64,000 nt of DNA from CAVOJV01 sp963696325 (GCA_963696325.1 CAVOJV010000023.1:5431-69430), one strand, 5' to 3'; positions 37,538 to 47,819 are shown, counted from the stretch's first letter. Program-made: numbers and translations. The notes: a model not told the origin generated them from the letters alone.

Positions 37538-38230
37538 TCAGGATTCGCGGCGACGCTGTTTGGCATGTTCGGCCAACCGCCGCATTGCAGCCCCCAGTCC
37601 CTCATCTGCAAGGTTGTCCGCGGTGGTCTCCAGCATATTCACCGTCGCGTTCGTTACGGTCAGTCGCCGGGGCGAGGGTTGCGGGGGGGCGGGGATCGCC
37701 GGTGGTGCTATGCGGATACGGGGTGGCGGTATCGATATCCCCAAATGTTTTTCCAATTGCGGCCGTAGGTTGGGTAGCGCATAGCGCAACCGGGTTGCCC
37801 AAGCCGAAGAATCGGTTTGCACCACCCAGTCCTTGGCGTCCAGCTTGGCCAGAGTGGCGTGCTCCTGAAGATGCGGCGGCAAAAAAGCTTGCAGGATCTG
37901 GTTGAACTGGGCCAGACGCTGAGTTTTGGCTACCAGTTGGGCAACGCGGCTGCGGGGACGGCGCAAGCATTGTTCCATCACCATGAGCTGTTTGCTACCA
38001 GCCGCCGCGGGTCTGGCGACAGTCCGTGTTTCTTCAGTCGGTGGCGTGGGAGGGGGTGTGGATTCGGCGACCGCCAGATTCGCCGTTGGCTGGCTGGAAG
38101 CCGTGGACGGCTTCGGGGTTGTGGCCGTCACTTTGGTTGGCACCGCGCCCTGCAGGATTTCCCGCAGGCGGTTAGTGTGTTGTTGAACCGTTAACTGGCG
38201 TGAAGCAGTTTCTTCAGACAGTTTTGACAT
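37538..38230 (-). CDS. DciA-like (DUF721) protein
   Basis: A 230-residue protein. The central part, residues about 105-165, fits the DUF721/DciA fold: RLAQFNQILQAFLPPHLQEH, then LAKLDAKDWVVQTDSSAWAT and RLRYALPNLRPQLEK. DciA is the ancestral loader or partner of the replicative helicase DnaB. The N-terminal 90 residues and the C-terminal 60 are low-complexity, rich in Thr, Pro and Ala, and probably disordered. Such DUF721-only proteins are common in Gammaproteobacteria lacking dnaC. Role in helicase loading is inferred from family only. Confidence 0.7.
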   Translation of the reverse strand: MSKLSEETASRQLTVQQHTNRLREILQGAVPTKVTATTPKPSTASSQPTANLAVAESTPPPTPPTEETRTVARPAAAGSKQLMVMEQCLRRPRSRVAQLVAKTQRLAQFNQILQAFLPPHLQEHATLAKLDAKDWVVQTDSSAWATRLRYALPNLRPQLEKHLGISIPPPRIRIAPPAIPAPPQPSPRRLTVTNATVNMLETTADNLADEGLGAAMRRLAEHAKQRRRES

Positions 38231-38265
38231 TCTCGGGGAATCTGAGCTGGTTTTGGGAAGTACTT

Positions 38266-39057
38266 CTAAAAATGGACAACGGCGTGAATGGAATAGTTCT
38301 GTAGCGCGGCCTCCATGGAGTCACCGACGATCTGCGCCCAACGTTGGCAGCCGTCGGCATCGGCCAGCAGATCTTGACGGATTTCGAACTCCACATGGGG
38401 CAGGCCGGCGGCGCCCGCGTGAGTATCCATGGTGAAACCCACTTCCCGACCGGAGTAAGGTTCGTTATCGCCCACTTGCAGCCCCGGATAATCGTGTAGC
38501 CAGTCAAGGATGGGCAGGGCGAGACGTGGGTCGCGATTCCAGAGTATGCCTACCTGCCAGGGGCGACGGTAGCCGTTCATCTGCGGCGTGAAGCTGTGAA
38601 TCGACACTAACGCTGGCGCCCGTCCATGTCGCCACAGGTGGGCAAGCATGTTGGTAATCGTATGGTGGTAGGGCCAGAAAAAGGTTTCTAGCCGCCAGTC
38701 GGCCTCGGCATCGCTCAGGTTCTGGTTACCGGCTATGACGATGCCATCGCTCGCGGTTGGAATGGAACCAGGATCGCCGGGGGGGCGATTGCAGTCGATG
38801 AGCAGCCTGGAATAGCCGGAGAGCACCGCTGGGGCGTCGAAGCGTTCCGCCAGTCGGTGGGTGACCTCAGCCGCGCCGATGTCCCAGGCGATGTGCTGAC
38901 CAAGTTCGAATTCGTCCAGTCCCAAATTATTCATGCCTCGCGGGATGGTATTGCTGGCATGGTCACAGACCAGCACCAGCGACGCTTTGCCCTCGGGATT
39001 GAAAAGCGTGAAAGGCGACGGGTCGCCGCTATGCAATGACGGCAGTGCGAGATTCAT
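38266..39057 (-). CDS. N-formylglutamate amidohydrolase family protein
   Basis: A 263-residue zinc-type hydrolase of the FGase family. Diagnostic blocks are SLVLVCDHASNTIPRGM, HIAWDIGAAEVTHRLAERF, SGYSRLLIDCNRPPGDPGSI, ALVSIHSFTPQMNGYRRPW and HVEFEIRQDLLAD. The family covers histidine-degradation N-formylglutamate deformylase and related enzymes acting on N-substituted glutamate or predicted other amides. No hut genes are adjacent, so the substrate is open. It lies divergent from dppA with 77 bp between. Confidence 0.88.
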   Translation of the reverse strand: MNLALPSLHSGDPSPFTLFNPEGKASLVLVCDHASNTIPRGMNNLGLDEFELGQHIAWDIGAAEVTHRLAERFDAPAVLSGYSRLLIDCNRPPGDPGSIPTASDGIVIAGNQNLSDAEADWRLETFFWPYHHTITNMLAHLWRHGRAPALVSIHSFTPQMNGYRRPWQVGILWNRDPRLALPILDWLHDYPGLQVGDNEPYSGREVGFTMDTHAGAAGLPHVEFEIRQDLLADADGCQRWAQIVGDSMEAALQNYSIHAVVHF

Positions 39058-39134
39058 GGAGCAGCGTTTTCTCAGTTATGGTGTAAAATTATAAAGCCTT
39101 AACATCGCCTGTTACACGCCAGAGGGGAGCAACC

Positions 39135-40733
39135 ATGGCACAACGATTGAAAAAAATCCTCATCGGTATGGCGCTGGCTTCATTGTCCGCCGGCCCCACC
39201 TACGCGGCCAAGACCCTGGTGTTTTGCTCGGAGGGGAGCCCGGAAGGTTTCAATCCTCAGCTGTATACCGCCGGCACCACGTTCGACGCCACTTCGGTCC
39301 CCGTGTTTAACCGCTTGGTCGAATTCGAGCGGGGTGCCACAATCATCGTTCCCGGTCTCGCCGAGCGTTGGGAGGTATCCCCAGATGGGTTGCAGTATAC
39401 CTTTCATTTGCGCAAAGGCGTGAAGTTCCACGCCACCGCCGATTTCAAGCCGACCCGCGATTTCAACGCCGACGATGTGCTGTTCAGCTTCCTGCGGCAG
39501 TTGGACAAAAACCATTCCTTTCACAAAATTTCCGGCGGCAGCTACGAATACTTCGATAGCATGAGCATGCCAGCGCTCATCAAGAGCATCGAGAAGCTCG
39601 ACGATCATACGGTGCGCTTTGATCTGAACCGTCCCGAGGCGCCAATGCTGGCGAATCTGGCGATGGACTTCGCCTCGATTCAATCGGCCGAGTACGCCGA
39701 CGCGATGCTGAAAGCCGGCAAGCCCGAAACCATCGACCTCAAGCCGGTCGGCACCGGTCCCTTCCAGCTCGTCGCCTATCAGAAGGACGCGGTGATCCGC
39801 TTCAAGGCCAACCCGGACTACTGGGGCGGTAAAGCCAAGCTCGACAATCTGGTGTTCACCATCACGCCGGATGCCTCGGTGCGCTACGCCAAGCTCAAGG
39901 CCGGCGAATGCCACGTGATGGCCTACCCGAACCCGGCTGATCTGGAGGCGATGCGCAAGGATTCGGCTATCAGTCTGTTGCAGAAGGAAGGGCTGAATGT
40001 GGGCTACCTGGCGTTCAACGTGCAAAAGAAACCGTTCGATGATGTGCGGGTGCGCCGGGCGCTGAATTTGGCGGTTAACAAGGCGGCAATCATTGAAGCG
40101 GTGTACCAGGGTGCGGGCAAGGCGGCGAAAAACCCCATCCCGCCAACCATCTGGTCGTACAACGATGCGGTCAAGGACTATCCATACGATCCGGAAGCGG
40201 CCAAGAAACTGCTGGCCGAGGCGGGCTTGAAGGATGGTTTCGAGGTCGATCTCTGGGCGATGCCGGTGCAGCGGCCGTACAATCCTAATGCCCGGCGCAT
40301 GGCGGAAATGATCCAGGCGGACTGGGCGAAGGTCGGGGTAAAGGCCAAGATCGTCTCCTACGAGTGGGGCGAGTACCTGAAGCGGGCCAAGGCGGCGGAG
40401 CATCAGACGGCGCTGTTCGGCTGGACGGGCGATAACGGTGACCCGGATAACTTCCTTGCCGTGCTGCTCGGCTGCGACGCCGTCGGCGGCAGTAATTACG
40501 CAGAGTGGTGCGACAAGCCATTCGATACGTTGATCCAGAAAGCCAAAGTAGTTGCCGCTGTCGCCGAGCGCACCAAGCTCTACGAGCAGGCGCAGGTAGT
40601 GTTCAAGGAGCAGGCGCCTTGGATTACCATCGCCCATTCGGTGACGTTCCAGCCGGTGCGCAAGGAAGTCATCGACTTTCGTATCGACCCATTCGGCAAG
40701 AATAATTTCTATGGCGTGGATCTGAAGCAGTGA
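39135..40733 (+). CDS. dppA: Periplasmic dipeptide-binding protein DppA-like
   Basis: A 532-residue family 5 solute-binding protein. The signal peptide ends near PTYA|AKTL, then LVFCSEGSPEGFNPQLYTAG opens the mature protein. It contains FERGATIIVPGLAERWEVSP and later VGTGPFQLVAYQKD, typical of DppA. It is intact, unlike the four transporter genes downstream. A putative leader of about 75 bp upstream has an AT-rich -10-like stretch. It binds dipeptides or haem in E. coli; substrate here is inferred from similarity. Confidence 0.94.
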   Translation: MAQRLKKILIGMALASLSAGPTYAAKTLVFCSEGSPEGFNPQLYTAGTTFDATSVPVFNRLVEFERGATIIVPGLAERWEVSPDGLQYTFHLRKGVKFHATADFKPTRDFNADDVLFSFLRQLDKNHSFHKISGGSYEYFDSMSMPALIKSIEKLDDHTVRFDLNRPEAPMLANLAMDFASIQSAEYADAMLKAGKPETIDLKPVGTGPFQLVAYQKDAVIRFKANPDYWGGKAKLDNLVFTITPDASVRYAKLKAGECHVMAYPNPADLEAMRKDSAISLLQKEGLNVGYLAFNVQKKPFDDVRVRRALNLAVNKAAIIEAVYQGAGKAAKNPIPPTIWSYNDAVKDYPYDPEAAKKLLAEAGLKDGFEVDLWAMPVQRPYNPNARRMAEMIQADWAKVGVKAKIVSYEWGEYLKRAKAAEHQTALFGWTGDNGDPDNFLAVLLGCDAVGGSNYAEWCDKPFDTLIQKAKVVAAVAERTKLYEQAQVVFKEQAPWITIAHSVTFQPVRKEVIDFRIDPFGKNNFYGVDLKQ

Positions 40734-40807
40734 AATCATGATCCATCTCCCCGGTATCTACTCCCCGCATGGGTAAGGGAATTAAACATTTTGAACCCTA
40801 GGCGCTC
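40734..40807 (+). other. dppA-dppB intergenic region
   Basis: A 74-bp spacer. No clear terminator is seen, so read-through from dppA into dppB is likely. Nothing else is recognised. Confidence 0.5.
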
Positions 40808-41820
40808 ATGATTGCCTTCCTGTTGCGGCGACTGGGATTGCTGATCCCCACCTTCCTGGGGGTCACTCTCATCGCCTTTGCCCTGATCCACCTCATTCCA
40901 GGCGATCCGATCATGCTGATGGCCGGGGAGCGCGGTATCAGCGCCGAGCGGCATGCCCAGTTGCTGGCCGAGTATGGTTTTGACCGACCCCTGTGGCAGC
41001 AATATCTGGTCTATATAGGCCAGGTCGTGCGAGGCAACCTGGGCACTCGATCATCAGCCGCGGAACCGGTCTTGCACGAGTTTTTGACTCTGTTCCCGGC
41101 CACCATCGAACTGTCCCTGTGCGCCATGCTGTTCGCCGTCGCTATCGGTATACCTGCAGGCATGCTGGCTGCCGTCAGGCGCAGCACGTTTTTTGACCAT
41201 GCCGTCATGGGCGTATCCCTGACCGGGTATTCCATGCCGATCTTCTGGTGGGCCTTACTGCTTATCCTATTGTTCTCCGTAAGTTTCGGCTGGACGCCGG
41301 TGTCGGGCGCATTTCGGTCATGTTGTGGGTGGAACCGGTCACCGGTTTCCTGCTGCTCGATACCCTGCTGGCGGGTGACTTCGAGGCGTTCCTCTCAGCC
41401 TTGCGCCATCTGATTCTGCCTGCCGCTGGTGCTGGGCACGATTCCACTGGCGGTGATCGCCCGGATGACCCGTTCCGCCATGCTGGAAGTGATCCGGGAA
41501 GACTATATCCGGGTGGCTCGCGCCAAGGGCTTGTCCCCGCTGCGGGTTATCTACGTGCATGCCCTGCGCAATGCCTTGATCCCGGTGGTAACCGTGATCG
41601 GCCTGCAAGTTGGCACGCTGCTGGCCGGCGCCATTCTCACCGAGACCATCTTTCGCCTGGCCGGGAGTTGGCAAGTGGCTGATCGATTCCATCCAGCGGC
41701 GCGACTATCCGGCGGTGCAGGGTGGTATCCTGCTGATGGCCAGCATCGTCATGCTGGTCAATCTGATGGTCGATGTTCTCTACGGGCTTATCAATCCCCG
41801 TATCCGCCATGCCCGATTAA
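40808..41820 (+). pseudogene. dppB: Dipeptide ABC transporter permease DppB, broken by at least three one-base indels
   Basis: The translated pieces align end to end with E. coli DppB. Residues 1-165 (RRLGLLIPTFLGVTLIAFAL to FGWTPVSG) are in one frame. After a missing G near 41305 the next piece reads RISVMLWVEPVTGFLLLDTL. An extra base near 41430 leads to VLGTIPLAVIARMTRSAMLE, and an extra T near 41650 leads to AWPGVGKWLIDSIQRRDYPA. The end NPRIRHAR meets TAA (41818-41820) only with one more slip. No substitution damages a conserved motif, which suggests consensus errors at least as much as gene death. Confidence 0.85.
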
Positions 41821-41832
41821 CGAAACTGAATT

Positions 41833-42743
41833 ATGGTTCCGAGTACCTCCGAGCAGCGGGCCGTCGCTGAGCCGACAGCGCCGCCCGGCCCGTTGCTGGA
41901 ATTCTGGCGGCATTTCAGCGAAAACCGGGGCGCGGTACTCGGGCTCTTCGTCATCATCTGGCATGGTGGTGATTGCCCTGGGTGCGCCGTGGCTGGCGCC
42001 TCATGCTCCTCAAGAACAGTACCGGGATGCGCTGCTGCTGCCGCCCGCCTGGGCCGAGGGCGGCATCGTTGCGGTTCTGGCTGGGGACCGACGACGTGGG
42101 GCGGGATATGTTGTCGCGGTTAATCTATGGTGCCCGCGTGTCCTTGCTGGTCGGCTGCATCGTCGTCACTCTGTCGCTGGCGGCGGGAGTGATCCTTGGA
42201 CTAAGCGCGGGGTTCTTCCGCGGCCTGGTGGAAAATCTCATCATGCGCCTGATGGACGTCATGCTGGCCCTGCCCAGCCTGCTGCTGGCCATCGCCATCG
42301 TTGCCATCCTGGGGCCTAGCCTGAGTAACGCCATGGTGGCTATCGCCATCGTGGTCTTGCCTCATTATGTGCGATTGACGCGGGCGGCGGTGATCACCGA
42401 AATGGCCAAAGACTATGTGATCGCCAGTCAGGTTGCCGGCGCTGGGTTACTAAGGCAGATGTTTATCAACGTGCTGCCCAACTGCATGGCGCCGCTGATA
42501 GTGCAGGCGACCCTGGGCTTTTCCTCGGCCATTCTGGATGCCGCTGCGCTGGGTTTCCTGGGGCTGGGCGCGCAGCCGCCGACGCCGGAATGGGGCACCA
42601 TGCTGGCCGATGCCCGCCAGTTCATCCAGCGCGCCTGGTGGGTAGTGACCTTTCCGGGTCTGGCCATCCTGATCACGGTGCTGGCTTTCAACCTGATGGG
42701 CGACGGGCTGCGCGACGCCCTTGATCCCAAGCTGAAACGCTGA
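41833..42743 (+). pseudogene. dppC: Dipeptide ABC transporter permease DppC, broken by two one-base indels
   Basis: ATG 41833 begins MVPSTSEQRAVAEPTAPPGP and continues to ENRGAVLGLFVII. An extra T near 41957 shifts to GMVVIALGAPWLAPHAPQEQ and YRDALLLPPAWAEGG. A second extra base near 42070 shifts to SLRFWLGTDDVGRDMLSRLI, which runs to the stop at 42743 with the EAA permease signature intact (ITEMAKDYVIASQVAGAG). The last 220 residues are uninterrupted and highly DppC-like. The stop overlaps the dppD start as TGATG. Confidence 0.85.
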
Positions 42744-43735
42744 TGTCACTCTTGGAAATCCAGCATCTTGTCGGTGCGAATTTGGTGAGGTAAAAGGCGC
42801 CGTTTACCGCCGTGGATAGGGTGGATTTGACGCGTGGAGGGTGGCGAGGTGGTGGGCATCGTCGGGGAGTCCGGCTCGTGGCAAATCCGTCGCCTTCGCT
42901 GGCGTTATGGGTTTGATCGATTACCCAGGCCGCGTCAGTGCCAGCGGATGGCCTTCGCGGGGCAGGATTTGCTGACGTGTCGCCCACGGGTGAGGCGCAG
43001 ACTGGTCGGCAAGGATATTGCGATGGTCTTCCAGGACCCCATGACCAGCCTGAACCCTGCTTACACGGTTGGCTTCCAGATTATGGAAACCCTTAAAGTG
43101 CATGAAGGCGGCAGTCGCGTTGAACGCCAGCACCGCGATCTGGAACTGTTAACAGGTCGGCATTTCCGATGCCGACCAGCCGCCTGCGCGGCCTTTCCAC
43201 ATCAACTCTCCGGTGGCATGAGCCAGCGCGTCATGATCGCGATGGCCATCGCCTGTAGCCCCCGGCTGTTGATCGCCGACGAACCCACTACGGCGCTCGA
43301 TGTGACCATTCAAGCCCAAATCCTGGACTTGCTGCGCTATTTGCAACAGCGGCGTGGCATGGCCTTGCTGTTGATCACTCATGATCTGGCGGTGGTGGCG
43401 GAGACCTGCGAGCGGGTAATGCGTGATGTACGCCGGCCAGGTGGTGGAGAGCGGGCCGGTGGCGGCGGTGTTCCAAACTCCCCGCCACCCCTATACGGCG
43501 GCCTTGCTCAATGCCTTGCCGGAACGCAGCATGGGGCGCGATCGGCTGGTTACTATCGGTGGGGTGGTACCCGGCCAGTATGACCGGCCCAGCGGCTGCT
43601 TGCTGCATCCTCGCTGCCGCGTTCGCCACCGAGCAATGCCGGTTGAGCCGGCCCGAGTTGCGCTGGCTGGCCGCTGGTCGCCAGGTGCGTTGCCACACGC
43701 CGCTGGATGAGCAGGGAGACCTGGGCTATGAATGA
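42743..43735 (+). pseudogene. dppD: Dipeptide ABC transporter ATPase DppD, broken by many one-base indels
   Basis: Starts MSLLEIQHL at 42743. Reading across frames gives EGGEVVGIVGESGSGKS (Walker A), MGLIDYPGRVSAS, AGQDLL, VGKDIAMVFQDPMTSLNPAY, VGISDAD, PHQLSGGMSQRVMIAMAIAC (signature), RLLIADEPTTALDV (Walker B) and MMYAGQVVESGPVAAVFQTP with the DppD-type C-terminal GCLLHPRCR zinc-like tail. At least eight one-base slips are needed in about 1 kb, but every motif is recoverable. The stop at 43735 overlaps dppF. Confidence 0.82.
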
Positions 43736-44744
43736 GCCGGCCGCACCTCTGCTGGAAGCCGTCGAGTTGGCCCGCTATTACTCCGTATCCGCGGGTGGTT
43801 TAAGGACAGAGCGACGGTCAGGGCCCTGGACGGCGTGTCTTTCACCTTTTACCCTCGCAAGACCTTGGCCGTGGTGGGTGAATCCGGCTGCGGCAAGTCC
43901 ACCCTGGCCCGGCAACTGACCCTGATCGAGCAGCCCAGCAGCGGCTTCCTGCGCTTAGCGGGTCATGACCTGGCCAAGGCCAGTGCCAGGGAACGGCGGG
44001 TCAGCCCAGCGTCATGTGCAGATCATCTTCCAGAACCCCTTAGTTCGCTTAATCCCCGCAAGCAAGTCAGCGCTATCCTGCAAGAGCCGCTGATGATCAA
44101 TACCCGGTCTGAGTGCCAGCGAGCGCGAGGAGTCGGGTCCGGGCGATGATGGCCAGGGTGGGCTTGCGGCCGGAATATTCCAACCGCTATCCGCACATGT
44201 TTTCGGGTGGCCAGCGGCAACGGATCGCCATCGCCCGCGCCCTGATGCTGGAGCCGCGGGTGGTGGTGGCGGACGAACCGGTATCGGCGCTGGATGTCTC
44301 GATTCAGGCGCAGGTGCTCAATCTGCTGCTGGACCTGCGGGAGGAGTTTGGGGTTTCATACATCTTTATCTCCCATGATCTCAGCGTGGTGAGCCATATC
44401 GCCGACGAGGTGCTGGTGATGTATCTGGGCCGGCCCGTCGAGCATGGTCCGCGGGCAGCGATTTTCGAGCAGCCCGCTGCATCCCTACACCCGCGCGCTG
44501 CTGGCGGCCAGGCCGTGCCTGGACCCGGCGGAGCGCGGCGGGTGCCGCTCAAGGGGGATTGCCCTCTCCGCTAAATCCTCCCTCCGGCTGCGCTTTCCAT
44601 TCCCGCTGCCCGTTCGCCACCGAACTCTGCGCCCAGGTTCGACCGGAACTGCGAGCAGTGGAGGACCGGCAAGTGGCTTGCCATCATGCGGAGCGGGTAG
44701 GGACGATAGTACCCGGCGTTCAATCTGACAAGCCAGCCTCCTAA
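43728..44744 (+). pseudogene. dppF: Dipeptide ABC transporter ATPase DppF, broken by several one-base indels
   Basis: ATG 43728 gives MNEPAAPLLEAVELARYYSV. Other frames then supply RALDGVSFTFYPRKTLAVVG, ESGCGKSTLARQLTLIEQPS, HVQIIFQNP, SLNPRKQVSAILQEPL, YPHMFSGGQRQRIAIARALM, VVADEPVSALDVSIQAQVLN, HDLSVVSHIADEVLVMYLGR and SGCAFHSRCPFATELCAQV. At least six indels separate these pieces; none of the ATPase motifs is mutated. It ends at TAA 44744, just overlapping a small minus-strand reading frame. Confidence 0.82.
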
Positions 44745-44875
44745 CACCTTTTGCGGACGTTTTTCTTGAACTGGGCGACCTGCTCGGGGTTGGATAACAC
44801 CTGACTTAAGGTTTTTTTGGCCGCTTCTAGGTCATGGGCTGTCGCCAGACGCCCCTCGCAGATAAAGGTTGCCAT
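44741..44875 (-). CDS. Possible 44-residue small protein downstream of the PatZ-like gene
   Basis: Begins ATG 44875, 38 bp after the PatZ-like stop on the same strand. It would read MATFICEGRLATAHDLEAAK and then KTLSQVLSNPEQVAQFKKNV plus four residues, ending at TAG 44741-44743. It looks amphipathic and helical with a basic tail. No strong ribosome site is visible and I know no family for it, so it may be a real small gene or a chance frame. Confidence 0.3.
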   Translation of the reverse strand: MATFICEGRLATAHDLEAAKKTLSQVLSNPEQVAQFKKNVRKRC

Positions 44876-44912
44876 GGGACCGATATTGAGGCTTATTGTT
44901 TGGCCGGCCTAC

Positions 44913-47561
44913 TCAGTTATTTAAAGTCATGCTGACATGCATCATGTTGGCGTCTTCGGAATCCCCCTTAATCGTGAAGCCCATGGCCCGGTTGAGTTTG
45001 AGCATGGGTTCGTTTTCCCGCAGTACTTCGCCGTAGAGCTCACGAATTCCGCGACTCTTAGCATATTCAATTATCCGGCGCAGCAGCATGGGTCCCAACC
45101 CTAAGCCGGTCATGGTGCGGTCTACGGTGATGGCGTATTCGGCCTTTTCCATGTCAGGGCCGGTGCTGATGCGGACCACGCCCCAGATATTGGCTTTGCC
45201 AGGTACGCCTGGGTCGGTGACCACCAGGGCCATGTCTCGATCATAATCCAGTTGTGTCAAGCGTGCCGCCATGTCGTGAGTAAGTTCCTTGATGGGCTGG
45301 AAAAAGCGCAGACGGATGTCGTCGGCCGGCATTCGCCGTACCAGATCCTGCAAGGCGGGTTCATCCTCGGGCAGGATGGGACGAATGAACAGTTTGCGGC
45401 CATCGGGCAACGCAAAGGACTGTTCCAATTCCTTGGGATAAGGACGGATGGCCAAGCGGTCGGTGCCCAGGTGAGTAGTTTTGGCAATGCGGACGCTGGC
45501 ATTCAACGCGAGTACGCCATCAGCGTTGACCCAAAGCGGGTTGATATCCATTCCCATGATCTCACCCAGGTCGATCACCATCTGCGAGACCTTGATCAAA
45601 GTCAAGGCAAGGGCATCTAAATTGGCTGGCCGTCCTGGGCTGCTTAACAGGGAACAAATCCTTGTGCGGGATATCATCTCATAGGCAAGGTGCATGTTCA
45701 GAGGGGGCAGGGCATAGGCGAAGTCGTTGATGACTTGGGCTTCGGTGCCGCCATGGCCGAAGCGTAGCACCGGCCCTGCGCCGAAACCGCGGCCGGTGCG
45801 CACGCCGATGGTGAGTTCATAGGCACCATGCCGGGACAGCATGGGCTGTACCTCGAAGCCCTCGATGACGGCTTTGGGTGCCAGCGTTTGGACGCGCCTC
45901 AGCATAGTGGACGCGGCCGTGTAGACTTCTTCGGGACCCTCCAAGGCCAAGGCCACACCGCCTACATCGGCACGTTCGACAATATCCGGAGAGATAATCT
46001 TTAGGGCTACCGCGTGGTTCATCTCCGCGGCCAAGTCGGCGGCATCCTGGGGTTTGAAGGCGTAGCGGGCGAGGGCGACTGGGATCTCGTAGGCGGTCAG
46101 TAAATCGCTGGTTTCGCGGGCATTGAGTCGGTCCCGGCCCGCCGCCAGGGCGGTGACGATGATCTTATGGGCCGCTTCCAAGGCCGGGGTGAACTGCTCG
46201 GGTACTGAAGGCGGCGTCTCCATCAGCAAGGTCTGATTTTGCCGATATTGGACCACACGCATGAAAGAGCGCGCGGCTTCATCAGGGGTACTGTACGTGG
46301 GGATTTTGGCTTCTCGGAACATCTGCCGGGCTGGTTCGGTCGACGGCGCCCCCACCCAACTGGTGATCACCAGGCGGCGGCTCTTGGCGGCGCGTTCGAC
46401 GATCGCGCGAGCGCATTCCGTATCCCGGTCGGGAGACCCAGGAACATGCACGATGAGGATGCCGTCAGCCTCCGGTTCCTTGAGCAGCAGTTCCAGCGCC
46501 CGGCTGTATTCCCGGTAACCGGCATGGTCGCCCAGATCCACCGGGTTATCGGCGTGCGAAGGACGCGGGATGAATTTCGCCAATTCGGTCTGGGTGGCCG
46601 CACTGATTGCGGCCAGCACACCGCTCTTTCTATGCAGCATGTCGCTGGCCAGCAGTCCGATGCTGCGACTGTTGCCCACGATGAGTAAGCGATTTTTCTC
46701 GACCAGTTTGGTGCTGGCCAGGGTTTCCACCGAGTTGAACAGGCGTTCGATGGTATCCACACGCAAGATACCGGCGCGGCGAAAAGCGGCGTCGTAAATC
46801 GCGTCTTCCACGCTGAGGTCGCCATGGCTGCGAGGCTTGAGGACGATCACCGGCTTGACGCGCGCCGCAATTCGGGCGGCCGACATGAATTTGCGGGGGT
46901 TCCGGGTACGTTCCATGTACATCAGGATGGATTTGGTGGGCGAATCCTGGGCCAGGTAATCCAACATGTCGCTGAAGTCGACATCCAGTCTTGCGCCCAG
47001 GGAAATCATGCAGGAGAAACCAATCTTGCGCCTTTCCGCCCAATTAATGACCGCGCGGATGACGGTCGAGGACTCGGAAAGCATGCCGATCTGGCCGGGA
47101 ATGATGCGGTTGTGGCTAAGGGTGGCGTTGATGTGGGCGGTGGGTACCGCTATCCCCAACCTGTCAGGTCCTATGAGGCGCACCAGATGAGGTTTGGCGG
47201 CGTCCAACAGGGCCTGCCGCAGGACTATCCCATCCGGGCGAGTTCGCGGGACTTCCTCGTTGATCAGCACCACGCCGCGCGTGCCTCTGTCACCCAGTTC
47301 GCTGATAAGTGCGGGGCATTCATCCAGTGGCAGGGTGATGATGGCCAGATCCGGGGTTTCCGGCAGGCTGGCTACATTCTGGTAAGTCAGTACCCCCGCT
47401 ACGGCGCGGCGATCGGGATTGACGGGCATGACGGGGCCGCCAAAACCGGCTTTGATCAAATTCAATTCCAGAATAGTATCGGGACTGTCGTCTTGGCTGC
47501 CCCGACCGATGATAGCAATGGAACGGGGATTGAATAGATACTTTAGGTTGCGGATCGTCAT
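44913..47561 (-). CDS. PatZ/Pat-like protein acetyltransferase (NDP-forming acyl-CoA synthetase-like plus GNAT)
   Basis: An 882-residue protein starting MTIRNLKYLFNPRSIAIIGR at 47561; the longer frame from 47660 lacks support. The N-terminal 700 residues resemble ADP-forming acyl-CoA synthetases (CoA-binding Rossmann domain, flavodoxin-like domains, ATP-grasp domain with VALKIISPDIVERADVGGVA). The last 170 residues are a GNAT domain (KLFIRPILPEDEPALQDLVR, VDRTMTGLGLGPMLLRRIIE). Enzymes of this type acetylate lysines, for example of acetyl-CoA synthetase, using acetyl-CoA. The loop around the phospho-His of true synthetases (RSHGDLSVEDAIYDAAF) looks shortened, which suits a regulatory acyl-CoA-sensing role. 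Confidence 0.92.
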   Translation of the reverse strand: MTIRNLKYLFNPRSIAIIGRGSQDDSPDTILELNLIKAGFGGPVMPVNPDRRAVAGVLTYQNVASLPETPDLAIITLPLDECPALISELGDRGTRGVVLINEEVPRTRPDGIVLRQALLDAAKPHLVRLIGPDRLGIAVPTAHINATLSHNRIIPGQIGMLSESSTVIRAVINWAERRKIGFSCMISLGARLDVDFSDMLDYLAQDSPTKSILMYMERTRNPRKFMSAARIAARVKPVIVLKPRSHGDLSVEDAIYDAAFRRAGILRVDTIERLFNSVETLASTKLVEKNRLLIVGNSRSIGLLASDMLHRKSGVLAAISAATQTELAKFIPRPSHADNPVDLGDHAGYREYSRALELLLKEPEADGILIVHVPGSPDRDTECARAIVERAAKSRRLVITSWVGAPSTEPARQMFREAKIPTYSTPDEAARSFMRVVQYRQNQTLLMETPPSVPEQFTPALEAAHKIIVTALAAGRDRLNARETSDLLTAYEIPVALARYAFKPQDAADLAAEMNHAVALKIISPDIVERADVGGVALALEGPEEVYTAASTMLRRVQTLAPKAVIEGFEVQPMLSRHGAYELTIGVRTGRGFGAGPVLRFGHGGTEAQVINDFAYALPPLNMHLAYEMISRTRICSLLSSPGRPANLDALALTLIKVSQMVIDLGEIMGMDINPLWVNADGVLALNASVRIAKTTHLGTDRLAIRPYPKELEQSFALPDGRKLFIRPILPEDEPALQDLVRRMPADDIRLRFFQPIKELTHDMAARLTQLDYDRDMALVVTDPGVPGKANIWGVVRISTGPDMEKAEYAITVDRTMTGLGLGPMLLRRIIEYAKSRGIRELYGEVLRENEPMLKLNRAMGFTIKGDSEDANMMHVSMTLNN

Positions 47562-47819
47562 GGGTTTCACCTTCAGCAGGACACAGGTTACAGGGAGCGG
47601 GTTGCGTAACACTGACCTGTAAGGGATAAATTGTAGAGGCAATCGCCTGGCGATCGTCAACTAACCATAGCATGATGATTTATGGCGTGAAAATTGCGTT
47701 AAAAGCAATCGTATGGTTGATGGCTTAGTATGATTATTCTAATTTTAGTTGTTAGTGTATAAATATATTTATATATTATTTAATGAATTAATTGTTAGAG
47801 TGCTGAATAAGGAACTTCC
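47562..47819. other. AT-rich divergent region between the PatZ-like gene and the acyl carrier protein gene
   Basis: A 258-bp region that becomes strongly AT-rich from about 47,680 (runs such as tataaatatatttatatatt at 47757-47776). It should hold promoters for both divergent genes. No gene is evident. Confidence 0.6.

Noticed and set aside
39180..40739. 519-codon open frame opposite dppA
   Set aside because: Codons mirror the GC-rich third positions of dppA; no ribosome site, no recognisable domain. A shadow frame.
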